In this document: positions 21,547 through 34,129 of the stretch, in pieces
How the letters are laid out: each line of letters opens with the position of its first letter
Numbering within the stretch: the first letter of the stretch is position 1
Source: Syngnathus acus
Taxonomy: Eukaryota > Chordata > Actinopteri > Syngnathiformes > Syngnathidae
Reading direction: 5' to 3'
NCBI RefSeq assembly: GCF_901709675.1
Contig: NC_051094.1
Location: 19,868,501-19,932,500, forward strand
Length of the DNA stretch: 64,000 bases
Translations under genes and position numbers: made by a program
Notes under the pieces: generated by a model
What the model was told of the DNA's origin: nothing
The model's input: the letters and a program-made list of their open reading frames with translations, nothing else
Databases searched by the model: none

Positions 21547-22723
21547 TGAAGGAATAGGGTCAAAAGACACAAAACCCGCCTAGCCACAATAACAGATACG
21601 CTCACATCTCTTTGGATAAAGTATATAAGCAGACAAGTATATTCATGGAGTCAACCAATAAAGAAGACATAACTAGACATTCTTTGATATAAGATAATAA
21701 CAGAGGTTGCTACAACTTCACGATTCAATATGTATTTCTGTGCACTGCAAAATAAATGTCTTTTGATATGTTGCCTAAATAGCTTAATGACCCTTAAGGA
21801 ACTGTGTAATGCATGCCTGATGTTTTTTCTCTAAATCATGGACACGGCCAGCGTCGTCTTGACCGTTCAGTACTTGATTATATCTTGTGTTTTGATTAAA
21901 CGTCATATGTCGCCTAATGCGGGACGCCAGCTTTTCGATTACTACTGAACGCTCTGCACAGAGGGAAATATTTTGCCTAACAAAGAAAAGATATGGTGGG
22001 AAGCATGATTAAACTAAGAATATAATGATGTGAGCAAAGACATGGAGTATCAAAAGAACTAACTTTGCATAGTCAGGGAACAGTAATAGATTAATGATGT
22101 GACAGCCAAAGAGCTCACATAAATTCGTACAAAATGACAAAATTGAAAGAATGAGGTACGACAGTATATGTGCAAGGATGGAGGAGAATGTTTACAGGAA
22201 GGTCACTTGGAGATAAAAACCAGCTGGTGCCAGAGGGAGACAGCCAAGGACTCGGCCAAAGATGATCACCAAGGCCGAAAGACGGGATGGAAGACAACAG
22301 CCCCCACACACACACCGAATCGTCCATAACCAGCACCCACTCCCATGGAATCAAACTCTACTGCAAACTCGCCCCACCCCAACGACTCATCACCCATCAA
22401 ACTCGCCCCACACCGGCCTGTGCAACTGAATATAAGCTGACCAAAGAACCTTGAACGTTGCCTTTTCTGAATGGAGACTTTCTGCTCTTGAAGGGCCCAG
22501 CGCTGTATTGTACTTTCCTGAAAACAGAGCTTTCTTAACAAGAATTGTGATTGAACTCAACCAACCTGTGTAAGTCTAATTTCTGCTTCAGTGTCTTTGC
22601 ATTTTCCTAAATCTGAAGAAATTAAACGAGCACGCAGTGAGTAAATTGGATAACAGGTGATTGGCAATGGCTTTTGCCGTGAGGCGCAGATAGCGCTCCC
22701 TAAATTGTGGACCAAATCCAACA
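21547..22723 (-). mobile_element. Solo LTR, LTR copy 1, 4-bp TSD
   Basis: 1177 bp. On the minus strand it starts TGTTGGATTTGGTCC and ends ATTCCTTCA. It is flanked by AATT on both sides (21543-21546 and 22724-22727). The same repeat, riddled with insertions, lies at 46080-52667. It is inserted in the intron between exons 2 and 3 of the integrase/ULP1/PHD gene. Confidence 0.8.
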
Positions 22724-22823
22724 AATTGTTTGCAAAAGATACAAAGGAATAGTTTCATTCATTATGTTTGCAGGCTAAAAAAAATGAACAAACAAGTATA
22801 CTCTTTTTGTATTGTTTACATAC

Positions 22824-23026
22824 CCACTCATTAATGTCAACAGACCTCGCTGGCCAGTAATATCTCAGAGAGATGCTGTGTCTTGTTTTATTTTGCCTGG
22901 TGTGTGCCCGTGCCGGGCTGGCATGAAAACTCTTAAAAATTTAATTTGCCTCTTCAGCACCACAGACAACCTTCACTTGGACTGCCAGGTCTGTGCCTTT
23001 TTGGCGGCAATAATACAGCTCCCCTC
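22824..23026 (-). CDS. Exon 2: H-x6-H half of the integrase zinc finger, with an in-frame stop
   Basis: Acceptor TTCTACTCAG and donor GTATGT, 203 bp, phase 1 to 0. It reads GELYYCRQKGTDLAVQVK, then CGAEEAN, a TAA, IFKSFHASPARAHTRQNKT and YYWPARSVDINEW. The pattern F-H-A-S-P...H-T and YWP matches the integrase zinc-binding domain. The TAA after EEAN is the only stop and is also present in the duplicate. Confidence 0.82.
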
Positions 23027-23498
23027 CTGAGTAGAAGTAAAAATAAAATGTTGAATTAGCACTTACTTGTGGTAATTCATTAAGTGCTCACTCAATACAC
23101 TAATTGAGTTAATTGCAAATTTGCAAATTTGCTACTTGGACAAAAAAAAAACATTAGTTTCATAATATATCAAATGTTCACTCAATGGGTCTACAACCAA
23201 ATATGTTACTTTAGTTTGATAATTTATCAAATATTTACTCGATAGATCCACAAATAGTTACTTGAAAAAAAAAACATAGCTTGAGTTGCACTCAACAAAT
23301 TCAACAATTTCCTTCATAGTGAGGTGTGTTATATATATTGTTTCCAACATTTTACAAGTCAATTATTTGTCTTATAGAGTAATTACTCTAAAACTTGAGT
23401 TTCTGACGTTAGTGTAGAAATTAGCAGGTTCTGCAATGTGAATTTTTGGTGCGTCTCTGGATCTAATTTGCTTGATTTATGTACGATGTGTATCTTAC

Positions 23499-23614
23499 CC
23501 TCAACGTCGTAAAAAGAAGCTTTTCTTCTCAATACGTACTTCTCCTTCTTCGTAATACCATTTGGGTATTCTTGTTTTGTAGGCAATAATTTGTTGGTAA
23601 ATAGTTGGGTCCAT
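23499..23614 (-). CDS. Exon 1: N-terminus of the integrase gene, frameshifted
   Basis: ATG at 23614 reads MDPTIYQQIIAYKT. The natural continuation QEYPNGITKKEKYVLRRKAS then FYDVEG is in another frame, so one base appears to have been gained around the AAAACAAG stretch. The donor is GAGG|GTAAGA, phase 1 in the downstream frame, which matches exon 2. Confidence 0.75.
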
Positions 23615-23619
23615 TGTGC

Positions 23620-23845
23620 GGCAGCGTATTGTTGTCAGAAAACAATGGCGAAATGACGCGAAGTGCGCACTTACAAGGTGGGGTAAAATGGGTGCTTTGG
23701 TGACAAGTTTGAATTCAAGACAATATTGTTTGACCAACAAAGGAAAGAAAACATTATTATCTATTTGTTTATTTATTTATTTAACATCCAATATTGTATA
23801 GTTATAGCACAAATCATTTATTTACATATACACCGTTTTAAATGG
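23620..23845. promoter_or_regulatory. Possible promoter region of the integrase/ULP1/PHD gene
   Basis: The 226 bp upstream of the minus-strand ATG, between exon 1 and the start of satellite array 2. No TATA box or CpG island is evident. It is marked by position only. Confidence 0.2.
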
Positions 23846-25026
23846 GGGGAACATATTCTCACAGAGCACCCATGAGGATATGTTCCCCCCTGTAATTTGG
23901 CCTAGGAATGAGGGAACCTGTTCAAATTTGCCACACAACCTGAACAGACCCCCAGGAAGACAGAAAAAAAAACAGCTGGAGTCCAGCACTCACCGTTCTC
24001 AAAATAAGGGGGGGGAACATATCCTCACGAGGCAGCTGTGAGGATTTGTTCCCCCCCTGTAATTTGGCCTAGGAATGAGGGAACCTGTTCAAATTTGCCA
24101 CACAACCTGAACAGACCCCCAGGAAGACAGACAGAAAACAGCTGGAGTCCAGCACTCACCGTTCTCAAAATAAGGGGGGGGGGGGGGACATATCCTCACG
24201 GGGCAGCTGTGAGGATTTGTTCCCCCCCTGTAATTTGGCCTAGGAATGAGGGAACCTGTTCAAATTTGCCACACAACCTGAACAGACGCCCAGGAAGACA
24301 GAAAAAAAACAGCTGGAGTCCAGCACTCACCGTTCTCAAATAAGGGGGGGGGGAACATATCCTCACGGGGCAGCTGTGAGGATTTGTTCCCCCCCTGTAA
24401 TTTGGCCTAGGAATGAGGGAACCTGTTCAAATTTGCCACACAACCTGAACAGACCCCCAGGAAGACAGAAAAAAAACAGCTGGAGTCCAGCACTCACCGT
24501 TCTCAAAATAAGGGGGTGGGAACATATCCTCACGGGGCAGCTGTGAGGATTTGTTCCCCCCTGTAATTTGGCCTAGGAATGAGGGAACCTGTTCAAATTT
24601 GCCACACAACCTGAACAGACCCCCAGGAAGACAGAAAAAAAAACAGCTGGAGTCCAGCACTCACCGTTCTCAAAATAAGGGGGGGAACATATCCTCACGA
24701 GGCAGCTGTGAGGATTTGTTCCCCCCCTGTAATTTGGCCTAGGAATGAGGGAACCTGTTCAAATTTGCCACACAACCTGAACAGACCCCCAGGAAGACAG
24801 AAAAAAAAAAACAGCTGGAGTCCAGCACTCACCGTTCTCAAAATAAGGGGGGGAACATATCCTCACGAGGCAGCTGTGAGGATTTGTCCCCCCCCCCTGT
24901 AATTTGGCCTAGGAATGAGGGAACCTGTTCAAATTTGCCACACAACCTGAACAGACCCCCAGGAAGACAGAAAAAAAAACAGCTGGAGTCCAGCACCGTT
25001 CTCAAAATAAAGGGGGGGGGGGAAAC
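23846..25026 (-). repeat. Satellite array 2, ~167-bp unit, about 7 copies
   Basis: The same unit as array 1 on the opposite strand. Junctions recur at about 23871, 24038, 24208, 24378, 24547, 24707 and 24878. The array starts with a variant GGGGGGAACATATTCTCAC just after ACCGTTTTAAAT and runs into the unique part of element Z at CCTCACGGCTTGACATT. Confidence 0.95.
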
Positions 25027-25763
25027 ATATCCTCACGGCTTGACATTTTTTATAGAGTTCCTGTTACAATTTGTATCCCCCCTCCCCACCACCTGTCACT
25101 TTGCTTGGGACAAAAGGAGCCTTCGGAACTGAAATTTCTTCTCAATTATTCATTCAAATCAATTCACTCAAATCATTCTCGTTATGAAAGATTTGATCAC
25201 AAAACGTGTGTGGCTTTTTCTTAAATGAACACGTTTGACATTGCTATAGTGTCAGCTTTTAATTATATTGCGCTGTCATTTTAAAGAAAATTAATAGATG
25301 CAACAATATTAATTTGCTTTGAAAATACCTGAGTAATAAATGGATGGATGGATGAATGATGATCACAATTAAGTAGAAAGTCTCCTTTGTAATATATACT
25401 CCTTGTAGCCTGTACCCAAAAAGAGGAGTTTCTTTGCATCGAGGTTTATGCAAAGAGCTCACGTAATTATATTGTTGCTTTTTGGTGAAGTGAATTTCAT
25501 GAGTTCCGTCTGTACGACTGGTCTTTGAATGCACCCCGCTTCAATGGCAGAACGCGGATGAATTTAAATACATCAAATGAGAATAATCCTTTCTAAAAAT
25601 TAAAATTGACTGACGCAAACGTGAGTTCTTCATGTTTTTATTGAAAACAACATAGTGCTGACGCCGTACGACATCGGTTTTTTCGCTTTCCAAATAAGGC
25701 GTGCGCGCTCCCGCGGCAGGGGGAACAAGATCTCACGGGGGAACCAAATCAAGCACAACACCG
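25027..25763 (-). mobile_element. Element Z, unique part (duplication copy 1)
   Basis: The inverted counterpart of 11942-12656, ending CCAAATCAAGCACAACACC. A (GGAT)n stretch lies near 25340. It is non-coding. Confidence 0.75.
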
Positions 25764-26105
25764 GCCGAAAAAAATTGCCTTCTGAGGACGCAGCCTGCGA
25801 ATTTGGACATAGCTAAATCTCGCACCCTCTTTCTGCTTGTTACACGACTCTTAAACATGCGTGCCACACAACCTGAACAGGTTGCCCCCCAAATTATTAT
25901 TTTTCTTTTTACAACATCTAGCAGCCGTTTCATTTGATGTTGTGGAGCTTATGCCAGGAGTAATTGCGCGTCGGCAATTGCATCAACTTTTGTCTTTGCA
26001 AATGAAAAGTGGAAGTGACGTATGCAGAAAGCATGTCAGCACTCAGCACATTTGTAGTGATCCAAGATGGCAGACCTGCACTAGCGCCTCAAATCGTGCG
26101 AGGAG

Positions 26106-26736
26106 TGATGTGCATTCCAGTTCTTTTAAGTGAACTGAATCCTTAGAGTCAGTTCACTCAAAAGAATCGTTCACCGAACGAGTGCTGACTTTCCCGTTCG
26201 CGAACGAGACAGTGAGTGAGCTCCCTTCCCGTGAATCAATGGATCAGTCAGTGAACGTGTTGCATCTCCTGGCGTGAACAATTCAGTGAGTGAACATGAT
26301 GTAAGCCAAAATGTTTATTCGTGCTCGTTTTCTCCAAGCTAACGGCTAACTTTATTGCATGAAGGGATGCGCCGGTTATGCAACATCGGGTGGATTATGC
26401 GTCTCTTTGGGAAATCTTTATTTTATAATACTTACAGTAGTTTTTAAACATTTGTATGCATATATATACACGCCTAAATATTGTTTATTCAATATATCAA
26501 CTGCAATTTCACATTAGATTGCTGGTTTGAAATGTACTTTTATTATTATTTTAATAAACATTTATTTTAAAACTTGTTTGAGTGTTTTATTCCTTGGCTC
26601 GTTCGCGAACAGGAAAGTCAGCACTCGTTCACTCACTGATCCGTTCTCGCGATGAACTGAAAAAAAGAGTTCACTCTCGTTCACTGAAAAGAGTCGTTCC
26701 CTTTAAACGAATCGTTCACTCACGAGCCAACACTAA
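26106..26736. repeat. GTTCACT-rich repeat element (copy 1)
   Basis: Starts AGTGATGTGCATTCCAGTTC and ends CACTCACGAGCCAACACT. Both ends are packed with short TTCACT/AGTGAA and GTTCGCGAAC motifs in both orientations around an AT-rich middle, as in transposons with clustered subterminal binding sites. A partial relative lies at 27199-27640. Confidence 0.6.
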
Positions 26737-27198
26737 TGCAGAGGTCACAGAACGGGTAAGTTTCCTTATCACTCTTTTGTTAATGTCAAAAATAATGTCT
26801 TGTTTCTTGGAAGTAAACCATGTTTTACGGCATTTTATAACGAATTTAAACAATGTTATTTTGATCAAATACTCTAATAAATAAAGGCTCTGAAATTACT
26901 GGAGCTTTGCGCTGATTTTAATGTTTTTGTCAATAATTTATCCCCCGAGCATGTACATTATAACGTGTTCCTATCTGCACATAATTTTATTTTTTACATT
27001 TTCCTCTATATATTTTTTCCTATTTATTGAACATCAAATTGATTACTTTTTGGTAATGTGTTTGGCCGATTGCTTCATATGATATTTTATTTGTCAAGTT
27101 TATGTAGTATGTTGAGTTTCAATATAACATTTTAATAAAACTGGCTTTCTGAGCAAGGCGACTCAGGTCGCGTGGAAGACGAGAATCGTGTTGTGTAG

Positions 27199-27640
27199 TG
27201 CATTCCAGTTCTTTTAGGTGAACTGAATCTTTAGAATTAGTTCACTCAAAAGATTCGTTCAAACGAATTGTTCAATGAATCCCCCCCCCCCCCCCCACAC
27301 ACACACACACACAAAATGATACGGCTTTTTTATTTTATTTTTATATCCAGTGGAAACAATCCATACACATCAAACAATACAACTACCCCCCGCCCCCATT
27401 ATTATATATAATAATAATTGGCTCGGGGTAATTAACACATTTCTTTCTATAATACAACACTTACACACTGATCCGTTGGCAACAGTCTCTCAGCCGGTCG
27501 TGAACGGGAAGTTGCGTCACTGACTCGTTCGTGAACGGGAAATTACGTCACTGACTCTTAAAGTCCCTCCATCTAACGCTCGCTGGCGTTGCTGATGGTC
27601 GTTCGCGAAGATTCACGAGTGAGTGACAGACAACATTGCC
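27199..27640. repeat. Partial GTTCACT-rich repeat
   Basis: The left end is the same as at 26106. It is interrupted by a C16/(AC)n tract (about 27282-27315) and continues with GTCGTGAACGGGAAG-type motifs. The same structure is repeated at about 32423-32864. Confidence 0.55.
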
Positions 27641-28044
27641 CCTATGCCATTGCAAACCGACACACTTTATGCTGACATTGATGTTTTAATTTTGTATTTG
27701 TTGGATTGTAGTTGATGGTGTTATTATACCGAATGTGTTTGAATAAAAGGTTGAAAAAAAAAAAGGTATGCCGACATTTGTTAATTTGGGGACACCAACT
27801 CATATAACAACATGAAACACATATACATATACATATTGTCATATGAAGCAGTTAACCAAATGTCCGATTTTTATGTTTTTGATTGGCGAATATAAAAACG
27901 AGGAATAAAACACCAGACAAGTTATAACATAAATGTTTATTAAAATAATAATAATTGTTGGGGAGGGTTATATCAGCTATCATTATGTTTGCAGGCTAAA
28001 AAAAATGAACAAACAAGTATACTCTTTTTGTATTGTTTACATAC

Positions 28045-28247
28045 CCACTCATTAATGTCAACAGACCTCGCTGGCCAGTAATATCTCAGAGAGATGCTGT
28101 GTCTTGTTTTATTTTGCCTGGTGTGTGCCCGTGCCGGGCTGGCATGAAAACTCTTAAAAATTTAATTTGCCTCTTCAGCACCACAGACAACCTTCACTTG
28201 GACTGCCAGGTCTGTGCCTTTTTGGCGGCAATAATACAGCTCCCCTC
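28045..28247 (-). pseudogene. Exon 2' (duplicate of exon 2)
   Basis: Same sequence, splice sites and in-frame TAA as 22824-23026. If transcribed from upstream it would give a 1'-2'-1-2 exon order. Confidence 0.8.
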
Positions 28248-28719
28248 CTGAGTAGAAGTAAAAATAAAATGTTGAATTAGCACTTACTTGTGGTAATTCA
28301 TTAAGTGCTCACTCAATACACTAATTGAGTTAATTGCAAATTTGCAAATTTGCTACTTGGACAAAAAAAAAACATTAGTTTCATAATATATCAAATGTTC
28401 ACTCAATGGGTCTACAACCAAATATGTTACTTTAGTTTGATAATTTATCAAATATTTACTCGATAGATCCACAAATAGTTACTTGAAAAAAAAAACATAG
28501 CTTGAGTTGCACTCAACAAATTCAACAATTTCCTTCATAGTGAGGTGTGTTATATATATTGTTTCCAACATTTTACAAGTCAATTATTTGTCTTATAGAG
28601 TAATTACTCTAAAACTTGAGTTTCTGACGTTAGTGTAGAAATTAGCAGGTTCTGCAATGTGAATTTTTGGTGCGTCTCTGGATCTAATTTGCTTGATTTA
28701 TGTACGATGTGTATCTTAC

Positions 28720-28835
28720 CCTCAACGTCGTAAAAAGAAGCTTTTCTTCTCAATACGTACTTCTCCTTCTTCGTAATACCATTTGGGTATTCTTGTTTTG
28801 TAGGCAATAATTTGTTGGTAAATAGTTGGGTCCAT
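28720..28835 (-). pseudogene. Exon 1' (duplicate of exon 1)
   Basis: Same ATG, frameshift and GTAAGA donor as 23499-23614. Confidence 0.75.
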
Positions 28836-29066
28836 TGTGCGGCAGCGTATTGTTGTCAGAAAACAATGGCGAAATGACGCGAAGTGCGCACTTACAAGGT
28901 GGGGTAAAATGGGTGCTTTGGTGACAAGTTTGAATTCAAGACAATATTGTTTGACCAACAAAGGAAAGAAAACATTATTATCTATTTGTTTATTTATTTA
29001 TTTAACATCCAATATTGTATAGTTATAGCACAAATCATTTATTTACATATACACCGTTTTAAATGG

Positions 29067-30249
29067 GGGGAACATATTCTCACAGAGCACCCATGAGGAT
29101 ATGTTCCCCCCTGTAATTTGGCCTAGGAATGAGGGAACCTGTTCAAATTTGCCACACAACCTGAACAGACCCCCAGGAAGACAGAAAAAAAAACAGCTGG
29201 AGTCCAGCACTCACCGTTCTCAAAATAAGGGGGGGGAACATATCCTCACGAGGCAGCTGTGAGGATTTGTTCCCCCCCTGTAATTTGGCCTAGGAATGAG
29301 GGAACCTGTTCAAATTTGCCACACAACCTGAACAGACCCCCAGGAAGACAGACAGAAAACAGCTGGAGTCCAGCACTCACCGTTCTCAAAATAAGGGGGG
29401 GGGGGGGGGACATATCCTCACGGGGCAGCTGTGAGGATTTGTTCCCCCCCTGTAATTTGGCCTAGGAATGAGGGAACCTGTTCAAATTTGCCACACAACC
29501 TGAACAGACGCCCAGGAAGACAGAAAAAAAACAGCTGGAGTCCAGCACTCACCGTTCTCAAAATAAGGGGGGGGGGAACATATCCTCACGGGGCAGCTGT
29601 GAGGATTTGTTCCCCCCCTGTAATTTGGCCTAGGAATGAGGGAACCTGTTCAAATTTGCCACACAACCTGAACAGACCCCCAGGAAGACAGAAAAAAAAC
29701 AGCTGGAGTCCAGCACTCACCGTTCTCAAAATAAGGGGGTGGGAACATATCCTCACGGGGCAGCTGTGAGGATTTGTTCCCCCCCTGTAATTTGGCCTAG
29801 GAATGAGGGAACCTGTTCAAATTTGCCACACAACCTGAACAGACCCCCAGGAAGACAGAAAAAAAAACAGCTGGAGTCCAGCACTCACCGTTCTCAAAAT
29901 AAGGGGGGGAACATATCCTCACGAGGCAGCTGTGAGGATTTGTTCCCCCCCTGTAATTTGGCCTAGGAATGAGGGAACCTGTTCAAATTTGCCACACAAC
30001 CTGAACAGACCCCCAGGAAGACAGAAAAAAAAAAACAGCTGGAGTCCAGCACTCACCGTTCTCAAAATAAGGGGGGGAACATATCCTCACGAGGCAGCTG
30101 TGAGGATTTGTCCCCCCCCCCTGTAATTTGGCCTAGGAATGAGGGAACCTGTTCAAATTTGCCACACAACCTGAACAGACCCCCAGGAAGACAGAAAAAA
30201 AAACAGCTGGAGTCCAGCACCGTTCTCAAAATAAAGGGGGGGGGGGGAA
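29067..30249 (-). repeat. Satellite array 3 (duplicate of array 2)
   Basis: About seven ~167-bp units, matching array 2 unit for unit. The visible differences are lengths of G, C and A runs. Confidence 0.95.
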
Positions 30250-33203
30250 ACATATCCTCACGGCTTGACATTTTTTATAGAGTTCCTGTTACAATTTGTA
30301 TCCCCCCTCCCCACCACCTGTCACTTTGCTTGGGACAAAAGGAGCCTTCGGAACTGAAATTTCTTCTCAATTATTCATTCAAATCAATTCACTCAAATCA
30401 TTCTCGTTATGAAAGATTTGATCACAAAACGTGTGTGGCTTTTTCTTAAATGAACACGTTTGACATTGCTATAGTGTCAGCTTTTAATTATATTGCGCTG
30501 TCATTTTAAAGAAAATTAATAGATGCAACAATATTAATTTGCTTTGAAAATACCTGAGTAATAAAATGGATGGATGGATGAATGATGATCACAATTAAGT
30601 AGAAAGTCTCCTTTGTAATATATACTCCTTGTAGCCTGTACCCAAAAAGAGGAGTTTCTTTGCATCGAGGTTTATGCAAAGAGCTCACGTAATTATATTG
30701 TTGCTTTTTGGTGAAGTGAATTTCATGAGTTCCGTCTGTACGACTGGTCTTTGAATGCACCCCGCTTCAATGGCAGAACGCGGATGAATTTAAATACATC
30801 AAATGAGAATAATCCTTTCTAAAAATTAAAATTGACTGACGCAAACGTGAGTTCTTCATGTTTTTATTGAAAACAACATAGTGCTGACGCCGTACGACAT
30901 CGGTTTTTCGCTTTCCAAATAAGGCGTGCGCGCTCCCGCGGCAGGGGGAACAAGATCTCACGGGGGAACCAAATCAAGCACAACACCGGCCGAAAAAAAT
31001 TGCCTTCTGAGGACGCAGCCTGCGAATTTGGACATAGCTAAATCTCGCACCCTCTTTCTGCTTGTTACACGACTCTTAAACATGCGTGCCACACAACCTG
31101 AACAGGTTGCCCCCCAAATTATTATTTTTCTTTTTACAACATCTAGCAGCCGTTTCATTTGATGTTGTGGAGCTTATGCCAGGAGTAATTGCGCGTCGGC
31201 AATTGCATCAACTTTTGTCTTTGCAAATGAAAAGTGGAAGTGACGTATGCAGAAAGCATGTCAGCACTCAGCACATTTGTAGTGATCCAAGATGGCAGAC
31301 CTGCACTAGCGCCTCAAATCGTGCGAGGAGTGATGTGCATTCCAGTTCTTTTAAGTGAACTGAATCCTTAGAGTCAGTTCACTCAAAAGAATCGTTCACC
31401 GAACGAGTGCTGACTTTCCCGTTCGCGAACGAGACAGTGAGTGAGCTCCCTTCCCGTGAATCAATGGATCAGTCAGTGAACGTGTTGCATCTCCTGGCGT
31501 GAACAATTCAGTGAGTGAACATGATGTAAGCCAAAATGTTTATTCGTGCTCGTTTTCTCCAAGCTAACGGCTAACTTTATTGCATGAAGGGATGCGCCGG
31601 TTATGCAACATCGGGTGGATTATGCGTCTCTTTGGGAAATCTTTATTTTATAATACTTACAGTAGTTTTTAAACATTTGTATGCATATATATACACGCCT
31701 AAATATTGTTTATTCAATATATCAACTGCAATTTCACATTAGATTGCTGGTTTGAAATGTACTTTTATTATTATTTTAATAAACATTTATTTTAAAACTT
31801 GTTTGAGTGTTTTATTCCTTGGCTCGTTCGCGAACAGGAAAGTCAGCACTCGTTCACTCACTGATCCGTTCTCGCGATGAACTGAAAAAAAGAGTTCACT
31901 CTCGTTCACTGAAAAGAGTCGTTCCCTTTAAACGAATCGTTCACTCACGAGCCAACACTAATGCAGAGGTCACAGAACGGGTAAGTTTCCTTATCACTCT
32001 TTTGTTAATGTCAAAAATAATGTCTTGTTTCTTGGAAGTAAACCATGTTTTACGGCATTTTATAACGAATTTAAACAATGTTATTTTGATCAAATACTCT
32101 AATAAATAAAGGCTCTGAAATTACTGGAGCTTTGCGCTGATTTTAATGTTTTTGTCAATAATTTATCCCCCGAGCATGTACATTATAACGTGTTCCTATC
32201 TGCACATAATTTTATTTTTTACATTTTCCTCTATATATTTTTTCCTATTTATTGAACATCAAATTGATTACTTTTTGGTAATGTGTTTGGCCGATTGCTT
32301 CATATGATATTTTATTTGTCAAGTTTATGTAGTATGTTGAGTTTCAATATAACATTTTAATAAAACTGGCTTTCTGAGCAAGGCGACTCAGGTCGCGTGG
32401 AAGACGAGAATCGTGTTGTGTAGTGCATTCCAGTTCTTTTAGGTGAACTGAATCTTTAGAATTAGTTCACTCAAAAGATTCGTTCAAACGAATTGTTCAA
32501 TGAATCCCCCCCCCCCCCCCACACACACACACACACAAAATGATACGGCTTTTTTATTTTATTTTTATATCCAGTGGAAACAATCCATACACATCAAACA
32601 ATACAACTACCCCCCGCCCCCATTATTATATATAATAATAATTGGCTCGGGGTAATTAACACATTTCTTTCTATAATACAACACTTACACACTGATCCGT
32701 TGGCAACAGTCTCTCAGCCGGTCGTGAACGGGAAGTTGCGTCACTGACTCGTTCGTGAACGGGAAATTACGTCACTGACTCTTAAAGTCCCTCCATCTAA
32801 CGCTCGCTGGCGTTGCTGATGGTCGTTCGCGAAGATTCACGAGTGAGTGACAGACAACATTGCCCCTATGCCATTGCAAACCGACACACTTTATGCTGAC
32901 ATTGATGTTTTAATTTTGTATTTGTTGGATTGTAGTTGATGGTGTTATTATACCGAATGTGTTTGAATAAAAGGTTGAAAAAAAAAAAGGTATGCCGACA
33001 TTTGTTAATTTGGGGACACCAACTCATATAACAACATGAAACACATATACATATACATATTGTCATATGAAGCAGTTAACCAAATGTCCGATTTTTATGT
33101 TTTTGATTGGCGAATATAAAAACGAGGAATAAAACACCAGACAAGTTATAACATAAATGTTTATTAAAATAATAATAATTGTTGGGGAGGGTTATATCAG
33201 CTA

Positions 33204-34120
33204 GATCTTGGATGTATATAGTGTACAAGATGGTGTATCGGTTAGAATACAGGAGGCCGCAAAGGACGCTGGACACAGGGAATGGCCAAAGGTAGATGGA
33301 TGGATGGACAGGTTTATTGAGTTGCAGAATTAAAGGTTTATAGAATGGCGGAGTCTGCAATAACGAATAATAAGAATAAGGGTAAAAGAAACAATCCCAA
33401 ACTAAATATTCCAAATATAGCACAAACATGTTTCAAATGACCCTAAAGAAAATACAGTATAATAAAGTTGTTGCCAACGTACATGGTTGAATTCTAATGC
33501 TACAAGTGGCCACATTATGCTTATCTCAATGTAATGTGGGCAATCGGATGGTCTGGGGAGACCTCTAGTGATCGAAATGAGGAACAGGAATGGCGGCAAC
33601 GGGAAGTGTCTCTCGTCCGCGAATCCGCTCCGAGTGCCATACAAGGACCTGAACTGACACGAAGGCAACCAATACAAACAAATATACTTATTATACGACA
33701 ACAAAGATATAGGGCTTACTTTTTGGTCATGAACTCGGCTTTACTTCGCTTCGACTATAACTAGCGAACTTCTACACCACCATACCGTGAACTGCTCTCT
33801 TCCGGACCGCCCTGCTCATGCGCGGAGAATGCCGCGTCACCCCATTGAGTCACGTGACATGCGGAGCGGGAACACAAGGCAGAGCCTCTGCCAACACAAA
33901 CATGCACATAGAACAGCACAGCATGCAAACAATGTTACAGCCTTCTGTACAATAATAATAATAATTAATAATAAAAGTACATCTCAAACCAGCAATCAAA
34001 TGTGAAACTGCAGTCGATATATTGAATAACAACATTTAGGCATATAAATGCATACACTTTATTTAAAACCTACTATAAGTAAATCGTAAATCTACATTCT
34101 GTCTTACATAGTTCACGCCA
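33204..34120. other. Unassigned sequence, LTR-like patch at its start
   Basis: 33204-33330 read on the minus strand contains AATAAA followed by ~110 bp of LTR-like sequence. The rest is anonymous, with an (AAT)n stretch near 33955. No coding motif is recognised. Confidence 0.35.
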
Positions 34121-34129
34121 GGAGACGCA

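Larger units (their letters stand above)
14465..23614 (-). pseudogene. Multi-exon integrase + ULP1 protease + PHD-finger gene (Ginger-like), damaged
   Basis: Assembled by eye from minus-strand exons with GT-AG borders and matching phases. Exon 1 is 23499-23614, 2 22824-23026, 3 21389-21460, 4 21018-21251, then a gap, 6 20466-20579, 7 20178-20243, 8 19963-20051, 9 19687-19792, 10 16788-16890, 11 16591-16652, 12 14465-14566 (stop). Domain order is integrase H2C2 finger (exons 2-3), integrase core (4), ULP1-type SUMO-protease fold (6-10), PHD finger (11-12). I associate this combination with Ginger-type cut-and-paste transposons and host genes derived from them. Defects: one extra base in exon 1, TAA inside exon 2, no visible exon with the third catalytic acid, and an LTR element at the exon 11 donor. 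The ULP1 and PHD exons are free of stops. The 9 kb also host X2 and a solo LTR. It may be an old transposon copy or a dying host gene. Confidence 0.8.
22759..27979. repeat. 5.2-kb tandem duplication, copy 1
   Basis: Starts TCATTATGTTTGCAGGC and ends TATATCAGCTA. It repeats immediately at 27980-33203 with an offset of 5221 bp at the start and 5224-5225 bp later. The differences I noticed are one-base or few-base changes in homopolymers. The unit contains exons 1-2 of the integrase/ULP1/PHD gene, satellite array 2, the inverted Z element and GTTCACT-rich repeats. Confidence 0.95.
27980..33203. repeat. 5.2-kb tandem duplication, copy 2
   Basis: A near-identical repeat of 22759-27979. It includes exon 2' (28045-28247), exon 1' (28720-28835), satellite array 3 (about 29067-30249), element Z (about 30250-30988) and GTTCACT-rich repeats (about 31331-31961). 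The copy junction at 27979/27980 reads CAGCTA|TCATTATG with at most 1 bp of shared sequence. Confidence 0.95.

Noticed and set aside
22115-22541. Minus-strand frames inside LTR copy 1
   Set aside because: They are not shared in frame with LTR copy 2 and lie in a non-coding LTR.
23846-25026. Regular array that could suggest a CRISPR
   Set aside because: The unit is ~167 bp and nearly identical throughout with no variable spacers, and the genome is vertebrate.
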